Source: Geobacillus genomosp. 3 (GTDB taxonomy: Bacteria > Bacillota > Bacilli > Bacillales > Anoxybacillaceae). From it: a stretch of DNA of 23,000 bases. The notes below the pieces were generated by a model. It saw nothing but the letters and a program-made list of their open reading frames with translations, was not told the DNA's origin and did not search any database. Position 1 is the first letter of the stretch. Each line of letters begins with the position of its first letter. Of this stretch, positions 16,897-23,000 are shown piece by piece. Both the position numbers and the translations under genes were made by a program. The DNA lies in the NCBI RefSeq assembly GCF_000445995.2, contig NC_022080.4, positions 225,001-248,000 of the forward strand, given 5' to 3'.

Positions 16897-17853
16897 ATGG
16901 CGATTAACGAACCGCTGCTTTCCTCCTTTGAAAAGGTTGTCCGCAACATTGAGCAAGTTATCGTCGGGAAACGAGAGGTCATCCTCCTCAGTTTAACAGC
17001 GTTATTGGCTAAAGGTCATGTGCTGCTTGAAGACGTTCCCGGCGTCGGCAAGACGATGTTGGTGCGTGCGTTGGCGAAATCGTTCAGCGCTGAGCTGAAG
17101 CGCATTCAATTTACGCCGGACTTGTTGCCGAGCGATGTGATCGGCGTTTCCGTTTATAATCCGAAAACGCAGCGGTTTGAGTACAAGCCCGGGCCGATCG
17201 TCGCCCATATCGTGCTTGCCGATGAGATCAACCGGACGTCGCCGAAGACGCAATCGGCGCTCCTGGAAGCGATGGAAGAAGGAAGCGTGACCGTTGACGG
17301 CGTCACCCGGGCGCTGCCGCAGCCGTTTTTAGTGATGGCGACGCAAAATCCGATTGAATATGAAGGAACGTACCCGCTCCCCGAGGCTCAGCTTGACCGG
17401 TTTTTGGTGAAGCTGCACATGGGCTATCCGTCTCCCGACGAGGAAATCGAAATGTTAAACCGGTTGGAAAAAGCGGCGCCGCTTTCGGAGATCGGGCCGG
17501 TGATGTCGCTTGACGAACTGCTGGCCCTGCAACAAAAGGTTTCGGATGTGCATGTGAGCGACACGGTGAAGCGGTATATCGTCGATCTTATTCAGCAAAG
17601 CCGAACACATGAAGCGGTCTATTTAGGCGTCAGCCCGCGCGGGTCAGTCGCCTTGATGAAGGCGGCGCAAGCGTACGCATGCATTCATGGCCGCGATTTT
17701 GTCATCCCGGATGATGTGCAGCACCTCGCTCCCTACGTGTTGGCTCATCGCCTGCTTATTCGCCCGGAAGCGAAATGGGACAAGCTTGATGCTGAAATGG
17801 TCGTCAGTCAGCTTGTTGCCCGCACGCCAGTGCCGGTGCAAGGGCGGAGGTAA
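16897..17853 (+). CDS. yeaC: MoxR-family AAA+ ATPase (YeaC)
   Basis: A 318-residue AAA+ ATPase of the MoxR group, thought to act as a chaperone for assembling or activating partner proteins. Walker A DVPGVGKT is at residues 46-53, Walker B HIVLADEINR centres on Asp109-Glu110, and sensor 1 is in MATQNP. An arginine-finger-like EAQLDRF and the C-terminal lid domain SPRGSVALMKAA are visible. AAAGGAG precedes ATG 16897. It heads a three-gene unit with DUF58 and transglutaminase genes, the standard MoxR neighbourhood. The next gene starts two bases after its stop. Confidence 0.93.
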   Translation: MAINEPLLSSFEKVVRNIEQVIVGKREVILLSLTALLAKGHVLLEDVPGVGKTMLVRALAKSFSAELKRIQFTPDLLPSDVIGVSVYNPKTQRFEYKPGPIVAHIVLADEINRTSPKTQSALLEAMEEGSVTVDGVTRALPQPFLVMATQNPIEYEGTYPLPEAQLDRFLVKLHMGYPSPDEEIEMLNRLEKAAPLSEIGPVMSLDELLALQQKVSDVHVSDTVKRYIVDLIQQSRTHEAVYLGVSPRGSVALMKAAQAYACIHGRDFVIPDDVQHLAPYVLAHRLLIRPEAKWDKLDAEMVVSQLVARTPVPVQGRR

Positions 17854-17855
17854 CG

Positions 17856-19025
17856 ATGAAGAGAACATGGAACAGGCGTTGTTGGCCTGCTCTCGCCCGG
17901 CTGTTGCTCTTGACGGCGGTTTTGTTTTCGTACGCTATGTTCCAAGGTGGGTTTGTCAGCTGGTTTTTGTTTTATAGTTTTTTGCCGTTTGGGTTGTATG
18001 CGCTCTTGATCGCGATATATCCGCTTAAGCGCACCGCGGTCCGGCGGACGGTGCCGGCCGGGCGCCGCTACTGGGCCGGGGATCGCATTCCTGTCACCGC
18101 CCACATCGATTTGCCATGGCTGATTCCGATGGCGGCCGTGGTGGTGGCTGAAGGGGAGCAGAACGGAGGGGCAATGATCGCCTGGCCGTTGCGCCGCCGC
18201 CTCGTTTGTACGTGGTCGCTTTCTTTGCCGCGCGGTCGTCATTCGTTGGATACGATTCGCCTCGAGGTGCACGATGCGTTTGGTTGGGTCCGCAAAACGG
18301 CTTCATTTCATGCCCCGTGCACCGTCATCGTTTACCCACGCTATATCGAATGGCCGGCTGAGGCGGTGCGCGAATGGTTTGCGCACGGAAAAGCGGCGCG
18401 GCCCATTCCGCTTCACCGCGATATGGTGGTCGCAGCCGGCGCCCGTGAGTACGTGCCTGGGGATAAAATGTCGTGGGTGCATTGGAAGGCGTCGGCGCGC
18501 AGGCAGGAGCTGATGACAAAAGAATTCGATGAGCAGCGCAACGACGATTGGATCGTAGTGCTCGACGGCGCGCCGTCCCGATCGTTTGAGGAGCTCGTGA
18601 CGCTCGCCGCTTCTGTGGCAAAGGCGTTGATCGATGACGGAGTGCCGGTCGGGTTGCTTGTGGCTGGAAAAGAGCGTTCTTTTGTAAAGCCGCGCCGCCA
18701 TAATGACCAGTGGCAGTCGCTCCTTCTCAAGTTGGCGGAAGCGCACGATGACCGGAACGAGCCTCTCGCCCGCATCTTGATGGAGGAAATCAACGACCGG
18801 ACAGCGGCTGGATACATCATGGTCACGTCCTCGTTATCCGCCGAATGGGTCGGGCAGCTGCGCGAAATGGCATCAAAGCGCCGTGTCGTGCTGTACGTTG
18901 TCAGTGACAGGTGGGGGGAGGAAGAGCGAAATGAGGCGGATCGGCTGCGCCATAGCGGAGTGTATGTGTCGCACATCGCCCCGCCCACCTTGCAAACCGT
19001 CTGGCAAGGAGGGAAGGAGAAATGA
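17856..19025 (+). CDS. yeaD: DUF58 membrane-anchored protein (YeaD)
   Basis: A 389-residue protein with two N-terminal membrane helices (about residues 13-29 and 33-54), followed by a cytoplasmic region. The DUF58 core motif REYVPGDKMSWVHWKASAR is at 197-215, followed by VVLDGAPS, the start of a von Willebrand-A-like fold. DUF58 proteins are regular partners of MoxR ATPases; the biochemical role is unknown. GGAGG at 17845-17849 serves ATG 17856, and the stop overlaps the start of the transglutaminase gene (ATGA at 19022-19025), so the three genes are coupled. Confidence 0.9.
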   Translation: MKRTWNRRCWPALARLLLLTAVLFSYAMFQGGFVSWFLFYSFLPFGLYALLIAIYPLKRTAVRRTVPAGRRYWAGDRIPVTAHIDLPWLIPMAAVVVAEGEQNGGAMIAWPLRRRLVCTWSLSLPRGRHSLDTIRLEVHDAFGWVRKTASFHAPCTVIVYPRYIEWPAEAVREWFAHGKAARPIPLHRDMVVAAGAREYVPGDKMSWVHWKASARRQELMTKEFDEQRNDDWIVVLDGAPSRSFEELVTLAASVAKALIDDGVPVGLLVAGKERSFVKPRRHNDQWQSLLLKLAEAHDDRNEPLARILMEEINDRTAAGYIMVTSSLSAEWVGQLREMASKRRVVLYVVSDRWGEEERNEADRLRHSGVYVSHIAPPTLQTVWQGGKEK

Positions 19026-21181
19026 AACAGTTGGCGTCTACGGTCATATCCGTCGCGCTGCCCAACATGGTTGCCGCCTGGCTGCTTATGGAATGGCTTT
19101 GGCCGCTTGGCACGTTGACAGACACAGAACATATCGAAACGTTCGCTTTGTTTGTCGCCGTTTGTTTCCTGTTTTACGCCCTTCGCCTTCCTGTCTGGCT
19201 GTCGGCTTTCGGAAAAACCGCCTTTATATGGTGGGCGCTTGACGGTTGGTTTGATGGACGGTCAATCTGGGGGATCCCGCATCGCCTTTGGCGGGATAGT
19301 CTTGTTTGGCTGGAGGCGGACGCTTCATCCATGCCGAGCGATTTAGTGCGCACAGTCGCGTTTTTTGCGCTTTTATGGGCGGCGTCGTTTGCCTGGCATT
19401 GGTTCGTTATGCGGAGAAAATGGTGGTTTGTCCCGTACGCGGCGACAGTCTGCTATGTCACTGTGCTTGATACGTTTTCGCCGCATAGCGGCAACGCGGC
19501 GATCGTCCGTCTTGTCGGGATTGGGTTTTTGGCGTTTGCTTGGCTGCATGGCGAGCGGCTGCGGACTGGGGGAATGGTGTTTGCGGCCGGAAAGTGGCGG
19601 GCAGTGGCGTTGTTCCTTCCTGCCATTGCGGTTGCTTTTGGATATGCGGGGCCTAAGCTGCCGCCCCAATGGCCGGATCCGGTGGCGTTCATCCGCAGCT
19701 ATGCCGCCAATCCGGGAGAAGATCCCGATGTCCCGGCGGCCGTTGGGGTCAAGAAAATCGGCTATGGGCAAAATGATTCGCGGCTCGGCGGCCCGTTTAT
19801 CGCTGATGATACAGTTGTTTTCATGGCGGAAGATGCGCGCCGCCATTATTGGCGAGTGGAAACGAAAGACATTTATACTGGAAAGGGATGGGAGGCATCC
19901 GGAAGCGAGCAAGTCCGTTCATTTGAAAACGGGGCGCCAGTCGGGTATGAATGGTGGAGCGACAACGTCAAGACAGTCGAGCAGATGGCGGAAATCACCC
20001 GACATGATCAAGCGTTTCATCTTATCTATCCGCTCGGCTTGCAGCGAGTGCAAACGGCCAATGCCATTGTCTACCGGATGCATCTGGCGACAGAAAAAAT
20101 TTATACGACCGACGCCAATGCGAATGCCCTTCCGATCCGCCGGTATACGCTCACGTATATGGAACCGGATTTTCCGATCGAGGTGTTGCGGGCAGCGCCT
20201 CCTGTCCAAGATCCACTCCTTTTGAAACGTTATACACAACTGCCGGATACGCTTCCGCAGCGGGTGCGCGATCTCGCGAAACAAATTGCTGATGGAAACG
20301 AGACGGCGTACGATCAAGTGAAAGCCATTGAACAATATTTCCATATGAACGGGTATACGTACGAAACGACGGACGTTGCCGTTCCAGGAGCCCATCAAGA
20401 TTACGTCGACCAGTTTTTGTTTGAGACAAAGCAAGGGTATTGCGACAACTTCTCGACTTCTATGGTCGTGCTCGTGCGCTCGCTTGGCATCCCAGCGCGC
20501 TGGGTGAAAGGCTATACGTCGGGACGGCTTATTGGGGAACGGGACGGGCAAAACGTTTACGAAATCCGCAACAATGACGCACATTCGTGGGTGGAGGTGT
20601 ATTTTGAAGGCGTCGGCTGGGTGCCGTTCGAGCCGACGCAAGGGTTTGTCAACCCGTATTCGTTCTCGCTTACCTCGCCAAATCCGGAAGAGCCGGCGCC
20701 GGCTTTGCAACCGGAAGAACAGGAAACGCCGCGGGTGCCGCTTGATCAATTGCTTGAGCAGCCTTCGACAACGGGGGAACGTTGGTGGAAGAAGATGGCA
20801 GACGCTTGGTCATGGCAAACAGGGTTGGCTGCGCTGGCGGCGGCGGCCGCGCTTGGAGGGGTTGGCTATGCGACAAGGAGAAGATGGTGGCCGCGCTGGA
20901 CGCTCTTTCGGTTTCGCCGCCGGCAAAGCAGCGGACCGGAATGGCTCGTCCCTGCGTATTCTGCGTTGCTGCGCCATTTGCACGATTACGGGGTGAAGCG
21001 GAAACCGCACGAAACGTTACGTCAATACGCCGCCCAAGTGGACCGGTTATTCGAGACCGATGAAATGGTGCGGCTGACGAAATGGTATGAACAGGTTGTT
21101 TACGGTGTGGGCTATGGTGCGGACGATAGTCTTGAGGTGCGCCAATTGTGGGAAAATTTAATAAAAAAGACGATCTCTTGA
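19022..21181 (+). CDS. yebA: Membrane-anchored transglutaminase-like protein (YebA)
   Basis: A 719-residue protein of the TgpA type. Five or six membrane helices occupy residues 1-215 (DUF3488 region). An extracytoplasmic part holds the transglutaminase core: Cys474 in QGYCDNFS and His521 in DAHSWVEVYF. The third catalytic position, usually Asp in FDPT, is Glu537 (PFEPTQG). A last helix (about 598-617) and a DUF4129-like cytoplasmic tail (640-715) follow. Such proteins are linked to envelope peptide crosslinking or cleavage, but the substrate is unknown. Its stop codon (21179-21181) lies inside the -35 element of the guaA promoter. Confidence 0.9.
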   Translation: MKQLASTVISVALPNMVAAWLLMEWLWPLGTLTDTEHIETFALFVAVCFLFYALRLPVWLSAFGKTAFIWWALDGWFDGRSIWGIPHRLWRDSLVWLEADASSMPSDLVRTVAFFALLWAASFAWHWFVMRRKWWFVPYAATVCYVTVLDTFSPHSGNAAIVRLVGIGFLAFAWLHGERLRTGGMVFAAGKWRAVALFLPAIAVAFGYAGPKLPPQWPDPVAFIRSYAANPGEDPDVPAAVGVKKIGYGQNDSRLGGPFIADDTVVFMAEDARRHYWRVETKDIYTGKGWEASGSEQVRSFENGAPVGYEWWSDNVKTVEQMAEITRHDQAFHLIYPLGLQRVQTANAIVYRMHLATEKIYTTDANANALPIRRYTLTYMEPDFPIEVLRAAPPVQDPLLLKRYTQLPDTLPQRVRDLAKQIADGNETAYDQVKAIEQYFHMNGYTYETTDVAVPGAHQDYVDQFLFETKQGYCDNFSTSMVVLVRSLGIPARWVKGYTSGRLIGERDGQNVYEIRNNDAHSWVEVYFEGVGWVPFEPTQGFVNPYSFSLTSPNPEEPAPALQPEEQETPRVPLDQLLEQPSTTGERWWKKMADAWSWQTGLAALAAAAALGGVGYATRRRWWPRWTLFRFRRRQSSGPEWLVPAYSALLRHLHDYGVKRKPHETLRQYAAQVDRLFETDEMVRLTKWYEQVVYGVGYGADDSLEVRQLWENLIKKTIS

Positions 21182-21206
21182 CCGCCTGCCGGCAAGTTGA
21201 TAGAAT
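21178..21206 (+). promoter_or_regulatory. Sigma-A promoter of guaA
   Basis: TTGACC at 21178-21183 and TAGAAT at 21201-21206 are exactly 17 bases apart. The start would be near 21213, about 27 bases before the riboswitch aptamer. guaA therefore has its own control despite following yebA. Confidence 0.8.
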
Positions 21207-21239
21207 GAATTCAAATTTGCATACGAATAGGACGCAAGC

Positions 21240-21310
21240 CCTTCATATATGCGCGGGAATATGGCCTGCGTGTCTCTACCGGGCCGCCGTAAACGGCCTG
21301 ACTATGAAGG
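21240..21310 (+). promoter_or_regulatory. Purine riboswitch aptamer, guanine class
   Basis: P1 is CCTTCATA (21240-21247) with TATGAAGG (21303-21310). P2 carries the loop GGAATATGG, the junction has TCTCTACC, and P3 (GGGCCG/CGGCCT) carries the loop CCGTAAA; these are the conserved purine-riboswitch positions for the loop-loop contact and binding pocket. The specificity base just before the 3' strand of P1 is C (21302), which pairs with guanine (adenine switches have U). It lies in the leader of guaA, GMP synthetase. Confidence 0.94.
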
Positions 21311-21348
21311 CAGAAGACGCTGCCATTCTGCCTTCATCCGTGTTTTTT
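21304..21348 (+). terminator. Hairpin overlapping riboswitch P1, with T-run
   Basis: ATGAAGGCAGAA (21304-21315) pairs perfectly with TTCTGCCTTCAT (21326-21337), 12 bp, around a 10-base loop. Six T residues follow after a five-base gap (CCGTG). Seven bases of the 5' arm are the 3' strand of P1, so this hairpin and the ligand-bound aptamer exclude each other. It may be a terminator or an antiterminator-like alternative fold. Confidence 0.6.
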
Positions 21349-21372
21349 GGGCGCTGGCAGCGCTTATTTTTT
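21349..21372 (+). terminator. Second hairpin of the guaA expression platform
   Basis: GCGCT (21351-21355) pairs with AGCGC (21359-21363), extended by two G-U pairs, with a T-run at 21367-21372 just before the ribosome binding site. Alternatively TGGCAGCG (21355-21362) can pair perfectly with CGCTGCCA (21318-21325), the loop of the previous hairpin. Confidence 0.5.
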
Positions 21373-21388
21373 GGACGGGGTGGAGAAC

Positions 21389-22921
21389 ATGAACCAGGAA
21401 ATGATCGTCGTGTTGGACTTCGGAAGCCAATATAACCAACTGATTACCCGCCGCATTCGCGAATTTGGCGTTTACAGCGAACTGCACCCGCATACGATTC
21501 GCGCCGACGACATTCGCGCGTTGAACGCGAAAGGGATCATTTTTTCCGGCGGGCCGAACAGCGTGTATGATGAGCAGGCATTTTCATGTGATCCGGCGAT
21601 TTTTGATCTCGGGCTGCCGATTCTTGGGATTTGCTACGGTATGCAGCTCATGGCGCACCATTTAGAGGGCAAGGTGGAAAAAGCGGCGCACCGTGAGTAC
21701 GGGAAGGCGCTCATTCAAGTAAAAAACAACTCGCTGCTTTTCCACGGCCTGCCGGATGAGCAAGTCGTCTGGATGAGCCACGGCGATTTAGTGACTGCGC
21801 CGCCGCCTGGTTTTACTGTTGATGCGACAAGCGCTTCGTGTCCGATCGCCGCGATGAGCGATGAACAGCGAAAATGGTATGGGGTGCAATTCCATCCGGA
21901 AGTGCGCCATTCTGTTTATGGAAACGATGTGTTGAAGCGGTTTGTTTTTGACGTATGCGGATGCCGTGGCGACTGGACGATGGAAAACTTCATTGACGAA
22001 CAAGTGCACCGCATTCGTGAGCAAGTCGGCGGGAAAAAAGTGTTGTGCGCCTTAAGCGGCGGGGTTGACTCGTCGGTTGCAGCCGTGTTGGTGCACCGTG
22101 CCATCGGCGATCAGCTCACCTGCATTTTTGTCGATCACGGCCTTCTTCGCAAAGGCGAAGCGGAAAGCGTCATGAAAACATTCCGTGAGCAGTTCCAGAT
22201 GAACGTCATTAAAGTTGATGCGAAAGAACGCTTTTTGGCGAAACTAAAAGGGGTCGCTGATCCAGAACAAAAACGGAAAATCATCGGCAACGAGTTCATT
22301 TATGTATTTGATGACGAAGCGGCCAAGCTCGAAGGCATCGAATTTTTAGTGCAAGGCACGCTTTATACCGATATTATCGAAAGCGGCACGGCGACGGCGC
22401 AAACGATCAAATCGCATCATAACGTCGGCGGTTTGCCGGAAGATATGAAATTCGAACTGATCGAACCGCTCAATACGTTGTTTAAAGACGAAGTGCGCGC
22501 CCTCGGCACGCAATTGGGGATTCCGGACGAAATCGTTTGGCGCCAGCCGTTCCCGGGACCGGGGCTTGGCATTCGCGTCCTTGGTGAAGTGACGGAAGAA
22601 AAGCTCGAAATCGTCCGCGAATCGGATGCGATTTTGCGCGAAGAAATTCAAAAAGCGGGGTTGGACCGTGACATTTGGCAATATTTCACCGTTCTCCCCG
22701 ATATTCGCAGCGTCGGAGTGATGGGGGACGCCCGCACGTATGATTATACGGTCGCCATTCGTGCGGTGACATCGATCGACGGGATGACCGCCGATTGGGC
22801 TCGTATTCCATGGGATGTGCTCGAGCGGATTTCAACGCGCATCGTCAATGAAGTGCCGCATGTCAACCGCGTCGTCTATGATATTACAAGCAAACCGCCA
22901 GCGACAATTGAGTGGGAATAA
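21389..22921 (+). CDS. guaA: GuaA, glutamine-hydrolysing GMP synthase
   Basis: A 510-residue enzyme that converts XMP to GMP, the last step of guanine nucleotide synthesis. The N-terminal class I glutamine amidotransferase domain has Cys82 (GICYGMQ), His169 and Glu171 (FHPEVRH). The ATP pyrophosphatase domain has the PP-loop SGGVDSS at 223-229. The C-terminal dimerisation domain ends KPPATIEWE, as in the family. I chose ATG 21389, preceded by GGGGTGGAG; ATG 21401 would also be possible, and the in-frame start at 21347 falls in the expression platform. Control is by its own promoter and a guanine-class riboswitch. Confidence 0.97.
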   Translation: MNQEMIVVLDFGSQYNQLITRRIREFGVYSELHPHTIRADDIRALNAKGIIFSGGPNSVYDEQAFSCDPAIFDLGLPILGICYGMQLMAHHLEGKVEKAAHREYGKALIQVKNNSLLFHGLPDEQVVWMSHGDLVTAPPPGFTVDATSASCPIAAMSDEQRKWYGVQFHPEVRHSVYGNDVLKRFVFDVCGCRGDWTMENFIDEQVHRIREQVGGKKVLCALSGGVDSSVAAVLVHRAIGDQLTCIFVDHGLLRKGEAESVMKTFREQFQMNVIKVDAKERFLAKLKGVADPEQKRKIIGNEFIYVFDDEAAKLEGIEFLVQGTLYTDIIESGTATAQTIKSHHNVGGLPEDMKFELIEPLNTLFKDEVRALGTQLGIPDEIVWRQPFPGPGLGIRVLGEVTEEKLEIVRESDAILREEIQKAGLDRDIWQYFTVLPDIRSVGVMGDARTYDYTVAIRAVTSIDGMTADWARIPWDVLERISTRIVNEVPHVNRVVYDITSKPPATIEWE

Positions 22922-22937
22922 ATTGATAAACCCGAAC

Positions 22938-22976
22938 AAAAGACGGGCATTTCTGATGAAATGTTCGTCTTTTTTC
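22938..22976 (+). terminator. guaA terminator
   Basis: AAGACGGGCATTTC (22940-22953) pairs with GAAATGTTCGTCTT (22958-22971), with two G-U pairs, around TGAT. A T-run to 22975 follows. Confidence 0.92.
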
Positions 22977-22982
22977 TTGACA
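22977..22982 (+). promoter_or_regulatory. Possible -35 element of the next gene
   Basis: A perfect TTGACA stands directly behind the guaA terminator, 18 bases from the window end. The matching -10 would lie at or beyond the edge. In B. subtilis pbuG follows guaA; that cannot be checked here. Confidence 0.35.
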
Positions 22983-23000
22983 ATGGTTGTTGGTGTTGAT

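Noticed and set aside
19365..20225. 286-codon frame inside yebA
   Set aside because: It is in another frame of the transglutaminase gene, Arg/Ser/Trp-rich, without ribosome binding site.

Overview
The window is a stretch of core chromosome from a thermophilic, moderately GC-rich Bacillaceae, most likely Geobacillus or a close relative. I infer this from the 5S rRNA sequence, the closeness of the encoded proteins to Bacillus subtilis homologues as I remember them, strong AAGGAGG-type ribosome binding sites, and a gene order that follows the B. subtilis ydiB-ydiL-groESL and yeaC-yeaD-yebA-guaA blocks. It does not look like a phage, a plasmid or a defence island.

Layout. Positions 1-370 are the 3' end of a 23S rRNA. 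An unusually long, highly structured spacer (371-740), a 5S rRNA (741-857) and two terminators close the rRNA operon. Next comes a tightly overlapping operon tsaE-tsaB-rimI-tsaD (1082-3699) for the tRNA t6A modification, with the ribosomal-protein acetyltransferase rimI inside it. The tsaD/ydiF intergenic region holds a cluster of DnaA boxes. The ABC-F gene ydiF is on the minus strand and diverges from moaC (molybdenum cofactor), rex (redox repressor), a very short tatA and tatC (twin-arginine export). Two small membrane-protein genes, ydiL and ydiK, lie on the minus strand, followed by the CIRCE-controlled groES-groEL operon.

From about 11.8 to 14.1 kb the DNA becomes visibly more AT-rich. 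It carries a minus-strand khtT-khtU pair (a regulated K+/H+ antiporter) and a long AT-rich spacer with direct repeats; this looks like an insertion into the older gene order. fumC (TCA cycle fumarase) and a divergent Nramp-like transporter follow. The window ends with a MoxR ATPase / DUF58 / transglutaminase membrane module (yeaC-yeaD-yebA) and guaA. guaA has its own promoter and a guanine-class purine riboswitch.

The items most worth a second look are the DnaA-box cluster with its pairs of abutting 9-mers, the structured repeat in the 23S-5S spacer, the unusual geometry of the guaA riboswitch expression platform, the Nramp-like protein lacking the canonical metal-site residues, and the AT-rich khtTU segment. 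I did not find a clearly novel multi-gene system.
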